Assembly: GCA_038087015.1 (NCBI GenBank)
Contig: JASBNA010000097.1
Location: 1 to 64,000, forward strand
Reading direction: 5' to 3'
DNA length: 64,000 nt
From: Cerrena zonata
Taxonomy: Eukaryota > Basidiomycota > Agaricomycetes > Polyporales > Cerrenaceae
Shown one piece after another: positions 1-12,679 of this stretch. The translations under genes were made by a program, and so were the position numbers. The notes beneath the pieces are model-generated. The model did no database searches. It was not told where the DNA came from and was given only the letters and a program-made list of their open reading frames with translations. Numbering within the stretch: position 1 is the stretch's first letter; each line of letters starts with the position of its first letter.

Positions 1-2800
1 TTTTTAATGATATTTGGCATGCGCACTATAATGCTGTTGCTCTGACAGCATTTTTTGCAATCACTAAAGATATGTTAAACTTTATAGATTACTGATAAGA
101 TTATTACTAAGCCTCTAGCTGGCTAAAAAGTGTTATGCTAATGATTTCTAGTTTTGCAAGTTTTAAAAGCATTCAACTCTCACTAAGATTATGAGGTCCC
201 TCCATCTCAGTATGCTCAAGCTGACTATTATACAGTATCCTGATAGCCACTTTTGCTATATTATCTTTGGGATTAGATCTTATATTGCTAATTATCCTAA
301 ACAAATACTTACTGCTTGTATTATCTAGTGATAGTATCTAATATATCTACAATATTGGACTGAACTTGACAGTTATATTCTTGATAGAGTATGATATTGT
401 AAGTATATCAAAGAGTTCTTAAAGAATTTTGGTAGTGCAACATTGTAAAATAGCTATGAAATTAATACTGATATTATTATAAGCCATTTGGGCTGTTATA
501 CTGATAGAACTATTCTTATAGTCATTTACTAGCTATTTCTCTTGCATCAACTTTTATAAGTTGATATCCAGTAATATATTATATCAACTTATTGAGGGAA
601 CCTTCAAGAATCACCTAGTTACCTGAGTCAGTGAATATCTGGACAATACATATGGAAAAAAGGCTGCTACAGAGATTATATATGAAATTGACCACTAGTA
701 AGTAATTTATATTTATATTATTTCAGATTTAGCTCAATATTCTGTATAGTATTGCTGCCATGCCTCCTTTTTCAGAGCTTTGTCACATTTATCAAAGATG
801 TAACTTTAAGCAATAGATAGACAATGACTCAAAAGATTTCATGAAGGTCTATAGTTATTATGATATTCTTGATAACTATTATTGATATATCTGCTTCATT
901 CCTAGGTTTAGATTTCTACTATCACTGATTTCATCTCTTCAGAAATAATATAAGCCATCACTACTTTTACTAAGTTTTGTTATCTTGCATATCTCAATAT
1001 TTACATAGAAGCTTCTCTCTAATAAATAAAAGCTTTATTTACTAAATTGCACCAGCATTGTGAAATTTTCTGTGAAACTGATGTGTAATCTGATAGTTTT
1101 GACACGCTCTCTTAGCAAAATTCAAGTAGCTCATATACAAAACTTCAGTACTCCTAATAGTCTGTGTATATCAATCACAAAATCCAAGCATATCAAAGCT
1201 GTTTAAGAATCTTGATATTGGTCAAATTATTATAAAGCATTAGGCCAGATGCTTCTAACAAACCAATGATTTGATAAGCTTGTTGCTGTATGCATTGACT
1301 TTACTGCTTGAGAAATATTATTTAGTTTATCTCTTTCTTATATCAGTTCTCTACTTGGGAAATAGGCCAATGCTGGCAAAACACGATTCCTTTGATGACC
1401 TTCTTACCTCTGAGAATATCTGCACTAGTTGATAGCCTAGACAGTAGCTATAGGCAAAAGAAACCACAATATTGCCCTTAAGACATAATTATTATTTGCT
1501 AATAATAGTCCCATCTTGAGAGCAGGCATATTTATTTGAGACTAAGGATGCCATTATAGAAAGGTAGTCTCTTGCAATAGCAGCCTATACTAGATATCTG
1601 ATTGCATTCAACTAAGAAAAAGCAAAAACAAAATAGGAAAAATCCTTTAAGATAATATGCAGATTACTCACACCTCACTAGTAAACCATAGGCATGCTTT
1701 CAAGGAGAAATTCTGTTGAGTTAAGATAGTTGTTAAATTCTTTGAGCTATAACTTGACTAGATTGGAAGACAGGATATATCTTTCATTTTCAGACTTATC
1801 ATTATCAGATACCTTATATAATAACTTATGTATAAACAACTAACTAAAAAGGCTAAGTCTTTTTGTTGTAGATATATTTGTAATATTTTGTATACTAGAG
1901 AAATACTTATAATAGATTTCATTAAGGTATATGCTTCTTTCTATAAATGAGCATCTTTTCTCTCTGGATAAAGAGCTGGCATTACAACTGAGTGTCAGAA
2001 GCATTATTAAGTGGAAAGATTGATAATAACATATAAATTGATGCTACATATGTATCAGAGTTATCTGTCCAATCATAATACTCTGCCATCTTATCAAGAC
2101 CCATCTAAAGAGCAACAATAAAATGGAAATATCTTACCTTCTCTATTTGAGCTGATCAGAGTCTATGAAGATATTTCAAAGCAGGAATAATATCATAAAG
2201 ATATGACTTAGTCTTAGATAAAAGTGTAAGAGATCAAGTTTTATGCTAATGCATTAGCTCAAGCTCTCTATAATTATTTGGATTATATAATTTTCCAGTT
2301 AGTTTGCAGTAGTGAACTGAATACGTAGACATAGTGGTAAGAGAGGTAGGTTTATTTCTTGAACTATAGATTATAGTAATATGTTTTATAGCTAACTGAG
2401 ACAAAGAGAAGAGATATTGCTATCTTGAGAATTAGGTCAAAGCTGAGAATGTGAAGTGATAATAGAAACAATATCTTGAATATAGATGTCAATAGGATGC
2501 ATGCAGTTAATAGTTAATAGAATGTATGTGGTCAATCATTGATCAAAACTATAATTTGAGTCTGAGCTTGATGGCTTGCAAAGGCCAGTTTGAGATCAAA
2601 GTCCAGCCAATAAGTCCTTATAAGCTATACAGAAGGCTGGGCTTGGTTAGGTCTATAGTAGGTCAGGCTTGAAGGTTTGAAAGGCTCAAGCCTTAGCCTG
2701 CATATCACTATCCTAAATATCACTTTTCAGATTTATAAAGTAGACATTACAGGTTTAATCAAATAATAATGTTATGATAGTGGAGGGTAAGAGATAGGGA
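1..2800. other. AT-rich, CpG-depleted stretch without a recognisable gene
   Basis: No reading frame of useful length or recognisable protein motif is present on either strand. The sequence is AT-rich and CpG dinucleotides are almost absent, while TpG, CpA and TpA are common. This is what old repeats look like after cytosine methylation and deamination. Some six-frame pieces look protein-like but are interrupted every 20-40 codons. The only part I can tie to anything else is about 1352-1458, a reverse-complement relative of 39278-39385. Confidence 0.7.
1352..1458 (-). repeat. Diverged copy of the sequence at 39278-39385 (inverted)
   Basis: The reverse complement of this stretch aligns with 39278-39385 over roughly 105 bases at about 80% by eye, sharing blocks such as CAACTAGTGCAGAT and GGCCTATTTCCCAAG. 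In the other copy the homology stops exactly where the truncated Copia LTR begins (39386). This copy therefore shows the pre-insertion sequence on one side. The parent repeat is not identified. Confidence 0.7.
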
Positions 2801-3224
2801 AAAATGAAGAGTATAAGTAGAAAGAGCTCAGAAAATGAAGCATGGTAGCAACAGAAAGGAGGTGATTTGGATATAAATTGACCAAGATATAGGGCAAACA
2901 AGATATGTTTTATGGGAAAAAGCGGAATATGTGATGTTTTTGAACCTTATTGGTAGTGCTGTGGGAACCATTGGATAGAGCTCAAAAAATGGAGTATGGT
3001 AGCAAAAGAAAGCATGTGATTTGGATAGAAACTGGGGGAGATATGGGGCAAAGAACATATGGAGGATATGTTTCGGCAGAATACTGCCATATATGGTATG
3101 TTTTCCGCATTACATAAGCGAAGACATGAGTTATGTTCTCAGAATTCACTTTGCCGGTGGGCGCTTAATACCGGTTATTATATAATCACATTAGTCCATA
3201 TATGGATATACTAGAATATAACGC

Positions 3225-3345
3225 CCGTGGTCACCACGGTCATATGCAGCCTACAGCAAGCTGACACTTGCTGAAAATAATTCATAGAGGGCCTTCGGCC
3301 CTCTGGAAATAAATTATTTACTCTGAGTAGGGCACGGTGTGCCCT
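3225..3345. other. Three GC-rich short hairpins
   Basis: Three perfect small stem-loops lie close together: CCGTGG/CCACGG with loop TCA (3225-3239), AGAGGGCC/GGCCCTCT with loop TTC (3286-3304), and AGGGCAC/GTGCCCT with loop GGT (3329-3345). The bases between them are AT-rich. Such GC clusters in AT-rich DNA resemble those of some fungal mitochondrial genomes, but nothing else here is mitochondrial. Confidence 0.65.
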
Positions 3346-3862
3346 TGTATACTATATTTGTACTAATTAAATTATTTACCTCTCAAAGTATGAATAATTT
3401 TAATGGAAATAATATTTTGACAGGTTGGCTCATAATGTATGCTCGGGCCAAAAATATTGGTTGCATCGCTCTCCCTTTGCCCGTGCTTGTTGAGAGGTTG
3501 GATTTTAGATTATAACCAAGTTTATTGAGTTAATATACTACTTATTTTTATCCTGTAATTTCGCTTTCTAAAAAATCATCAGTGCAGTAGAATACACCTA
3601 AAATCTCACAGTTACAGTAGATATAGAGTTTCAAATCTCCCCCCTTGTTACTACTGTGACATCTCTACTGTCTAACCTTGTGCTGTATTTTACTTTATTT
3701 TGCAACTTACTTAAGAGCGCCCGTCTGCATCACCACCCGCCTTCCGGGCCGCGCTTCGCGCAAGACAGCCATCCCTACCAAATACGGTGATGACCTAATA
3801 ACTTTAGTGACATAATCACCCGCTTGCCTTTTTCGGTATGTGTCTTTGCTTTAGATGTATAG

Positions 3863-3971
3863 ATTACAAACAAATATAAATAAATAATGACGTAGTGAAC
3901 TAGGCGCTTTGGGGTTATTGCCTTAGGCGCTTAGTTAACTACGTCATTATTTATTTATATTTGTTTGTAAT
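3863..3971. repeat. Near-perfect hairpin, 33-bp arms
   Basis: The arms 3863-3895 and 3939-3971 are exact reverse complements, ending inside in AATGACGTAG and CTACGTCATT. They flank a centre with two GGCGCTT copies (TAGGCGCTTTGG and TTAGGCGCTTAG). The sequence GTTMACTAC at the inner edges is also the terminus of the related element at 4738 and 41945. The hairpin probably marks where two element ends meet head to head. Confidence 0.75.
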
Positions 3972-4737
3972 ACACCCATATATGGACTAATGTGATTATA
4001 TAATAACCGGTATTAAGCGCTCACCGGCAAAGTGAATTCTGAGAACATAACTCATGTCTTCGCTTATGTAATGCGGAAAACATACCATATATGGCAGTAT
4101 TCTGCCGAAACATATCCTCCATATGTTCTTTTCCCCATAGCTCCCCCAGTTTCTATCCAAACCACATGCTTCCTCTTGCTACCATACTCCATTTTTCGAG
4201 CTCTATCCAATGGCGTCCACACCACCACCAATAAGGTTCAAAAACATACCATATTCCGCTTTTTCCTCTAAAACATATCTTGTTTGCCTTATATCTCTCC
4301 CAGTTTCTATCCAAATCACCTCCTTTCTTTTGCTACTATGCTCTATTTCTCAACCTCTATCCATTGAGACTCTCTATATAATCATCAAGTGACCTCACAT
4401 TGCTACTGCCATATTTACACTATTACCTAAGCAAATAAGTACAAATATGATTTGCAAAATTTGATTTGATTATTATTCAATCTCTCTCTCCCCCCATATC
4501 ATCCGTTCAAGTGCTGGTATTACTTGCACTTAGATAGTTACACTATTTTCTTCTATCCAGGACTACATGTCTTAAGGAAGAAAATAGCCTTATGCCAATT
4601 CCTGGCAGGTCTATTTGAGGTGAGTCAGTTTTACACATCTGTCAAGTTATGCAGTGTCTATACAGAGACATTATATAAGCAAGCAAAGCCAAATTATGAT
4701 GGTGTGAGCTAGGCATCTTGGGACACAACACTTAGAG

Positions 4738-5537
4738 GCCTTGTTCACTACATCTGTTTTGGCTTATTGCATATAGACTAATATGCTTACATAATAGCTG
4801 AAATAAGCACCCTCTGCAAATTGAAATTTGAGAACAAGGTATGTTTTGATTATGTAATGCAGAAAACATACCATATATAGCAATTCTCTGTCAGAACATA
4901 TACTCATATGTTGTTTTCTGTATAGCTCTTCTAATTTCTATCCAAACTATATACTTCTTGTAGCTATCAGGTATCATTTTCTGAGCTCTATCTGATGGTA
5001 TATACACCACTTCCAATAATATTGAAAGTGAGTCTCTGTTTCACTTTTTTTCCAAAAATATATATTGTTTAACATATCTCTCTGTCAATTCTGACCAGAT
5101 TATCTTTTTTCTACTTCTACTATGCTCTATTTCTTAGGCTCTACCCATTGACATTATTTATACAACAATTGAGTGAGGTTAGTTTGCTACAATTTCATAT
5201 CTTTGCAATTACCAGGGCTCATAGGGCCAACCCCACTCTAGGGTTCAACAAGCGCTCAGTTTTCCCACACTCAACCCAAATCTCAATTTTGCTCATATCT
5301 CAACATTCTCTCTATCAACTCATTTTGCTCTTGGAAGTTGACTTATAGTACAAACTTTGAGTTGTTCTATGGTCAAGTTTTGAGAGCAAAAGATGCAGTG
5401 GTTGTGAAGATATGAGATAAACAAAATTCCCTCTAAACCCTAGACTAGGGCTAGGTAGTGGTTTCGCATTACGGTACAAGCGCCCCAGCAAAGTTCGGAC
5501 AAGAAAAACGATACCTTCGTACCTCAGGAATCGTAAC
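4738..5537 (+). repeat. 800-bp dispersed repeat, inverted partner at 41147-41945
   Basis: The whole stretch from TTGTTCACTAC to GGAATCGTAAC aligns without large gaps to the reverse complement of 41147-41945, at roughly 90% by eye. Many differences are CG against TG or CA. The first 400 bases also resemble the arms of the fold-back at 2825-4366. No coding capacity is seen; the 66-aa ORF at 5148-5348 is not conserved as protein. The ends are not inverted repeats of each other, so this may be half of a larger fold-back. Confidence 0.8.
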
Positions 5538-6660
5538 TATCTGCAGATAAAGTAGCTATCTCTCTGAGCACTGTGGGTGGTGCTGCTACAGCCTGTGCAT
5601 TTATATCATCTCAGTATAATCATCTCAGTATAACTCTGCTAATGACAATAATAGTGATGGTGTTATTGAAAGTTTTCATGAATATATAGATACTATTATT
5701 GAGCTTGCAAATGTGTCAAGTATATCCATACTACAAATCTATTTTTTCTTCTCTCAGAAATTGAGAAATAAATTTATGTAGTTCACTCAGCCTTTGCAAC
5801 CTTTTATGCCTGCAGAAATCTATCTAGAATAGGAGGAATATAGTACAAATTGATTCAGGCTACTCCAAGTTGGAGGAAGAGACTATCTTGATATAACTGC
5901 ATTTTTATCTCTGTAAGCCCTGAGAATAGTTTTTGGTGTTTTCATATTGCCTGCATCTACCTATTATTCACAGTCCATATTGAATATATAGTTTACAAGT
6001 ATGCACTTATTGAGTAATTCTCATACTACAGTAATAAGCCTAATAATGGGATAGGGATATAGATTATAACTTCAGATTGTAATCTAGATAGCTCACATAT
6101 ACAATCTGTAGTATATGTGGACATTATTATGAGAGATGCCTATCTTATTCTGATTTTTAGTGACTATTTATATTTCTCACAATTTCTTATTTCATATATT
6201 ATTAGATTCATTTTAAGCATACTTTGTAAACCAGCTTATTAATTGATCTATAGCTATGCCTTATATAGATATCAGAGATATGAAAGTATCTCAGAATTCT
6301 AAGAAAAAATCTGTAAATTTGCTGATGAGGATAGTGAAGTATCAGAGCAATTATGAGGCTACTATTATATATACTTTAGCACTTTTGCTGTGTCTCCAGA
6401 TTGAAAATATAAACTGCTAAAAATTATTATATTTATATACAGAAATTGATCTATAGATGATTCACTATATCACTTTGATCAAAAGTGATCCTCACCTTCA
6501 CCTAATCTGGCATTGTGATCTGAGAGTTTCTTAGCATCATTTCTTGCTTTATCATAGAAGGTGATCTTTATGATATTATTATCAGCTATGATATAAGGAT
6601 TGAGATTATCAGTGTGATTATTGTTGATAGTATAGAATTGCATAGTAGAAAGATGAGTTT
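5538..6660. other. Gene-free AT-rich stretch
   Basis: I see no gene, repeat or RNA structure that I can support here. Base composition is AT-rich with almost no CpG, as in the first 2.8 kb. Confidence 0.6.
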
Positions 6661-7607
6661 TGTCACGGTCCGTCTCGGAGCGACGCGGAGGTCGCTAGAA
6701 GAGAGAGAGAGGGAAGGGTAGAGATACGAGTCAGCGACTCGGGACCTGTAATGTAGATAGTCAAATACGAATGGGCTTGGCTTCAACTTATGTGTTGCAC
6801 CCTTCTAGGATACAGCCCTGGATTTCAGAGACAGTGCAAGTTGGGGACGTCGGGGAAATAGGAGACCTAAGATGCAGACGGAGGTGAGTAGGAACACCAG
6901 AATAGTCACTAGGACGTTTCACCAGATTACAGAGTGTCAACTAGGAAGTCCTAGAAGATGAGTGGAGAAAGAGATGTTAAGACAGTGGACTAAACCGAAG
7001 TCAAGTCCTAGTCGGAGGAGTAGGGAATCACATGGAGATCGGAGGTATGAGGATGAATCAAAGTCGAGTTTCGTACTAAGGAAATACAGCAAGCGAGACG
7101 AGTATTTATACTACGAGACTCCTACAAGGAATAGAGGACTTAGAGAAAATACAAAAGGGAGTGATGTGCGAATAGTGTGATAGGGACAGGGTCGGAATCA
7201 TAGGACATGTGGAAAGGTACGGGAGGAAAGAATACGAGGTAATTAAACAAGAGATAAATGAGAGAGATATTATGGGGCTGATGATCGGAGGCCTATCGGT
7301 GATGTCGGGAAGGAAAGATGTGTGGTAAGGAACTATCTAAAAGAATCAGCTACGATAAGAGACCATGGATCAGATAAAGGCAAAAGGGTAAAAGGATATC
7401 AAAGATAAAGCGGAGGGCAAGTCGGAGGGTCAGGGGTAAATAGAATAAACAGAAGATGGAAGCGTACGAATGTGGACAGATGAAATGACTGTGGGAAGAG
7501 CACGTGGGATACGGAAGTATCGGGCTGAATTGGAAATCGACTAGTGTGGATCGGGTTTAGTAGGGATTAGGTACGTCACGTGATAGGATTCTAGCATAGT
7601 TCTGACA
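6661..7607. mobile_element. Solo LTR, probably Ty3/gypsy type, retaining CpG
   Basis: The block begins TGTCACGG and ends CTGACA, giving TGTCA/TGACA inverted termini. It is flanked by AGTTT (6656-6660) and GGTTT (7608-7612), a 5-bp target duplication with one transition. It contains many CpG sites, such as CTCGGAGCGACGCGG near the start, while both flanks have almost none. TATTTATA at about 7104 could be a TATA box. The Arg/Ser-rich 72-aa ORF at 6962-7180 matches nothing I recognise. TGTCACGG starts are common in fungal Ty3/gypsy LTRs, which is the basis of the family guess. No second LTR is present. Confidence 0.55.
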
Positions 7608-9449
7608 GGTTTGACCAGTGCTGTGGGATGCAGAAAAGTAAGAAACATTGGTAGAACTATTGAAAATAACATCAAGTTTAAGAAGATGATATACTTGACA
7701 GGCTATTGCATTGTACTTTCTTACAATAGAGTTGATATATCATCTTGTAAGGCTAAGGTAAATAGCTTTTGAAAGAAAAAGGTAAAGTAATTGAAGCAAA
7801 TCTTCTAAGCCAAAGAGCAAAAAATGCCTATATAATATAGAAGCTTTGTAAAAAAAAACCACCTATATCTTAAATAAGAAAAGAAAAGAATTAGTTAGAA
7901 GCATGAGTACAACTAGTAAGATCACCACTTTGATAATGATCTTGCAGTTATGAAGAGGTGCAACTACAATAGAATTAGATATATATAAAAGAGATCAGAC
8001 AGTGTTGAGAAGAATATACTCAAAAATAGGAAGATGTCTATAAAGAAATTACCTTATCAAATCATATTGTAGTTCTTAGTAAGGGGAACATTTAGTATAT
8101 AACAACAATTGCAACTTATCTCAATAGGACAAAAGCTATACCAGATAAGCTAAATCTTTTCTTGTGAAATATCTGGATGTCAGTAGACAAACCCAATAGA
8201 ATATCCTATAAACATGTCTACATAGATTGAATATATTTCAATCAGTCAAATTTACATCTAATCAATAACATATCACACATACTTCTATAGTACAAGCTAT
8301 AAAATACTTCTCAATCTCATACTAACCAGCAAGATTAGTGGGAAGCTATACAAGCAAGGTGAGTAGATTGGGTATAGGAGGCAGGACTAGTTGGTAAGCA
8401 ATAGGGTCAATCATCATGTATTGAAATCAGCAAATCTTCAATCTGAAGGTGACACTCTATATATACTCACTTCTAATCCTCTAAAAGGTCATTAAGTACC
8501 AAGTTTGTTTTTGCCAATTTACAAATTGAACACTCACTATACTATAGAGGATTAAGCAGCCAATATCTTATGGTCAAGAAAAGTCTTTTAGGCTTCCAAA
8601 GTGAATACTGGTTAGTTCCAACATTAGGTTTCTGTGTCAGCTAACTACTTGCTATTTATTGTCTCTCCTTGTGCCATAGATAGCTTTATCTTCTAGAGAA
8701 AGGCTTTGAAAATTTTGCACTGACTGAATGTCTATTGAAATCTCACCTTGAGAATCTTGTTGTATCTTCATGATAAATATTCAATACTCTTGCAATATGT
8801 GATTGTATAAATTATTCACTAAAATATACAATCTGACTGTTCACTTCAGTAGCTATGTCCTAGAAAATTATCCACAGGGTGAAATTTGCAAGTTTATATA
8901 CTCAGATCAGATTGAATTCTTTCCTATCTTTGTAATAAGCTATCAAAGCTTAATTGAACTGGTGAGTATCAAGATTATTGTTTGCTACATTTTGATTAAA
9001 TATATCTAAACTATATACTAAATTGATTAAGAAATTTTGCTAATATAAAAGTTATTAATACAGATAGGATTAATAGTAAAATGAGTAATAATAATATCTA
9101 GAAAGAATGCAAGGACTATATATAGTATTTAAACCTATATTGATTGCCTACATTGTGATTTATATCAAGTACAAGTTGCTAACATAATACAAACTGCTCT
9201 CAAAAAAGAGATATTTAGGTCATGCTAAGGCTAGAAGTTGAAAGCATGTATATATATATAGTAAGCTTTAACCTAGATAAGCTAGCTTAGAGCTGCTATA
9301 CTATTATCCTCATAAACATAGCTCTATTATTATTTTGTGATCCTTCTTGATTTTTAATTCAGTTTGAACTCATATTTGACATGTTATATAGACAACTCTG
9401 TTCTAATTCCTATCAATCACCAGTATAACTCATTTACTCTAACTTTTAT
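7608..9449. other. Gene-free AT-rich stretch
   Basis: No gene is supportable. The small ORF at 8803-9009 has the composition of random AT-rich sequence and no start context or motif. Confidence 0.6.
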
Positions 9450-9692
9450 ATGAGTTTTGCCTTAAATAACAAGAGTATCATTCTACCCTTAGATGATGAG
9501 AGACTAACTATGTTTAAAAAATATTGTTATTGTATTGCAAAAAAAGCAACAACTCATCTATATCTAGCTAATATATCAACTATTGAAGATGTTATTGAGT
9601 TTTTATCAGATGATGAGATATTATTCAGAGATCTATTAGATTTCATTGTTGATATAAGAAATAAGATAGAAGCCTTGAAAAAGATAGGTTAG
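9450..9692 (+). CDS. Possible 80-aa exon, unknown function
   Basis: This is the only frame in the first 13 kb with protein-like composition: balanced charge, Asp/Glu clusters (PLDDERL, LSDDEIL, LDFIVDIRNKIEALKKIG) and an apparently amphipathic helical C-terminus. The stop is inside GTTAGT, which could be an intron donor with a TTTAAAG acceptor near 9716. It may therefore be an exon of a longer gene. I do not recognise a family, and in such AT-rich DNA chance ORFs of this length are expected. Confidence 0.2.
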   Translation: MSFALNNKSIILPLDDERLTMFKKYCYCIAKKATTHLYLANISTIEDVIEFLSDDEILFRDLLDFIVDIRNKIEALKKIG

Positions 9693-12418
9693 TTTTTATC
9701 TCTATTTTTTCTTTAAAGATGTTCATTCTGAGATCTAGGAAGTTTTGCAATTGAGAAATAGGGAAATAAGTGCAATATTTTACATTTATATATAGTTGAG
9801 GTTGATACTGGAAAAGCTTTATAGTTTTTAGATCTACCTATATTGTACACTTATCCAACATAGGGCTCAGCCTTTGAGGATGTTAAACATAGAATAAAAA
9901 ATAAAAAATATATTTTACTAACATACTCTCTGATACTAATAATGCTATTAGACTCAAGCATCTCTACCAATCACCTTCCCAAAACTAATAAATGCTGTAG
10001 AAAAAATTCAGTTAAATCATAGATATAAATGAGATAAGTGGCTCATTGAATGATACAAAAAATACTTGAAGCTCTAGATGACCAGTTATGCTGTGGAATC
10101 TTAGAACTTTATTTTGTTTTTTAATTTCAATTTTATATCTTTTCAAAGCTACTAGGTTATGTAAGATATTAGCAGTTAGAGAAGAAGTGAAGCTACAGAT
10201 ACAGTCTTTATAAATAAAGTAAAGAGGAAGAGAAATAAAGAAGAGCATACATGAGGCCTTTAGAAGAGGAAAGAGAGTATAAGCATGTTTCTAGTGGAGT
10301 TAACAATAATAATATTATATGATTATAAGAAGTTTCATCTGAGATATAATATGTTGATAAGAGAGGAGAGAGATATAGAGAGATAAAAAGAGCAAAGAGA
10401 GAAAAAGGGGGAATAAAAAAAATATAAATGAAAGAGAAAGAAAAAGCAAAAGTAAAAAAAGTAAAAAAAGTAAGATAATTTTATGCTAAAAGAAGTATGA
10501 TAATTATTATTAAAAAAAGGAGGTGACAGTATATAGTAGCATGTAAGAAGGCACAGAGTGACATGGAGCATATATGTTCAATATCAAAGGATTGATGTAG
10601 GAGACTGCTACATATCATAATCTTGGGAAAGTCTGTTTAAACTATTCTATTGTTTTAATAAATAGAAAAAAGATGTTATAGTTTTCTTTAGACTTGGTAA
10701 GGGTTTTAATAGTGAGAATATGTCTGATATTGAGAGATCTCCCTTAGAGCCTGGCTCTGAGTCTCTCTCAGAATTTTTGTGTGCAAAACAATGAGTAATA
10801 AAGTGTTCAGCTATCTCATCTTGTCAGTTATATGCTGAGCATATAAGAAAAGAGGCTTTTTGTACTTAATACAGATATTGATTGAAGGGGATATAGCCCA
10901 ATCTAAACTGGAAAAGAAGGCATATTTTATACTTTATAATGATGCATTGGCTTAATAGAAGAGTGGAGTTTTAAAACTTTACAACTGAACAACTGGCAAT
11001 GTATATCAATCATGCCAGTTTCTCATCTTATTTTAATCTCTGTCTAATTTTCTCATATAAACTATAAATGTGAGGTGGTCCTGATGACTCACAGTAGTCA
11101 TAAGAGACCACATCTATAATCTAACAAATAAATATTTATATCTACCAATATAATAATAAATATAAAAAAGATAATAATTGAGCTATATTGATATATTGAA
11201 ATGAGAAAATCTCCCAAGACAGAATACTATAACTCAGTTAGAGATCAAACCTATAACTTTACCAAGTCAAGCAAATATGTTTGAACTACTTCTTGTTATC
11301 TATTGTTTGTCTTTCCTATCAGGATTTGCCACAGGCTTGAGCTAAACCCTGCTGCTCAATCCATATATGCTAGAAGTATCCACACTCTTTATCTTTGAGG
11401 CAATATTGCCCTGACATATCTTTATAAAATCTATAGCAGCCCAATGATCTTAGTAGCCTTTGAACACTTAATGAGAACTTTCCAACTAATGTGTATCAGA
11501 GCATGTGAGAATATATAAAAATTTGAGCAGACAGCAGACTTACCATAGTTATAGCCTGGTTTTTCATATCAATATGTTAAGAAAGAAAATGCTTAGTTGA
11601 GTTGAGAACTTCTATGGTAATTCTTTTGGCAGTAATCTAGGTATTATAAGTTCAAGTCAGAAGAGAGAGGAGGTAAATGATATTTACTCAAATGAAGTTA
11701 TAATCCTCCTTCAAGAAAAGTTAGCTTTAGGATAGGTATAGAAGAAGGCTTAGGTATAGTAGAAAGACCAAGTATAGTTGTACTGCCATGATCTGCATAG
11801 CAAGGGGCTCCCAAATATAGTAAGTGCCTTAATTCCATTGTCCTAAAGCTGAAAATAATTTTTATTATATTGAAACACTTTAAACCTCTATTTTAAGCAA
11901 AATATGAGAGTTGGCAGCTATACTTATAATATATATTTTACCTTCAAATCAAGAATCTCTACCTCCCAAGCACTTCTATCATTGTAGCATTTATCTCCTC
12001 CTCCTCTTGAACTATTCTCAAACTTGTCTAAAACCTATTAATAGCAAAACTTATAAGTTTTAAGTTAAAATAACTGAAAACAAAGAGATACATACCTATA
12101 GAAATACTCCAACTCCTTATCATTATCTTTACCATATTCCCCAGAGTCACAACTATCTAAACTATAGCTTCTCTAGCAATTAAAACTTTCCAAAAAGCAA
12201 TAATTTGAATAAGAAATCTTTATCTCTGTCAAAAAAGATTTTTTGGTAATAGTTTTTGCTACTTATCACAATATTTCCAAGGTCAAAAAGCATGGGAAAG
12301 TGAGTTTATGGGACCCAGAAAATATTCCAAGAATGTCAGATATGAGAGGAAGTAGTAGAGATAGCTCTAGAAAGAAAAAATAAGAGAAGAGAGTAGGAGA
12401 AAGCTATTCAAAGTATTA
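9693..12418. other. Gene-free AT-rich stretch with a purine-rich tract
   Basis: No gene is supportable. Bases 10350-10520 are strongly purine-rich (GA and A runs). A weak tRNA-like stretch lies at 11222-11300 and is listed separately. Confidence 0.55.
11222..11300 (-). repeat. Possible tRNA-derived SINE relic
   Basis: On the minus strand TAGTTCAAAC (A-box-like) is followed, closer than in a canonical tRNA, by GGTTTGATCTC (B-box-like, consensus GGTTCGANTCC). ATAAC and GTTAT lie where an acceptor stem would pair. The D-loop region is short and the anticodon stem is poor, so this is not a functional tRNA. Confidence 0.25.
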
Positions 12419-12558
12419 GGTCAGAGCTCACTGTCTTTCTAAGTGTGCAGGCTGTTGCTGACATCAGCTTTTAGCTACTGGACCTTTAAATAGGTCTGAT
12501 AGCTAAAAGCTGATGTTAGCAACATCCTACACATTTAAAGATATAGTGAGCTCAGGCT
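12419..12558. mobile_element. Hairpin MITE-like element, about 65-bp arms
   Basis: Arm 12419-12485 is the reverse complement of 12492-12558 with a few mismatches. Shared blocks are GAGCTCACT, ACATCAGCTTTTAGCTA and GTTGCT. The loop is only about 6 nt. No coding capacity. Length and structure fit a small fold-back or MITE. I did not find a second copy in the window. Confidence 0.7.
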
Positions 12559-12679
12559 TTAAATTTAAGCTCAATTTAAACTCTACTTTAAAATTTTCAA
12601 ATATAATATAATCTACTTTCTCATAGCTATTTTTAAGCTCACTTTAGCTACTATATTCAAATATTATATATTTCACTTA

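Larger units (their letters stand above)
2825..4366. mobile_element. Fold-back-like element: two long inverted arms around a GC-hairpin core
   Basis: Arm 2825-3210 is the reverse complement of arm 3968-4366 at roughly 90% by eye. Shared blocks include CATATATGGCAGTATTCTG and GGAGGTGATTTGGATA. The arms carry no gene, and ORFs there are repeat translations. The centre (3211-3862) has more CpG than the flanks and several small GC hairpins. A near-perfect 33-bp-arm hairpin sits at 3863-3971. The same arm sequence, more diverged, occurs at 4738-5130, 12680-12905 and 41560-41945, so this is a dispersed family. It may be one fold-back element or two copies joined head to head. No target duplication was identified. 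Confidence 0.7.

Noticed and set aside
3211..3862. Mitochondrial DNA insertion
   Set aside because: GC hairpins are reminiscent, but no mitochondrial gene, tRNA or intron sequence is present.
2828..4392. Small ORFs with similar hydrophobic peptides at 2828-3058, 4032-4271 and 4210-4392
   Set aside because: They are translations of the inverted arms of the fold-back element, on either strand, with no coding signature.
10350..10560. Cys/Phe-rich ORF on the minus strand over the purine-rich tract
   Set aside because: Composition (Phe, Leu, Ser, Tyr runs) follows from the polypurine DNA; no motif.
11222..11300. A tRNA gene
   Set aside because: B-box-like and acceptor-like parts are present but the A box to B box distance is too short and the anticodon stem does not form; kept only as a possible SINE relic.
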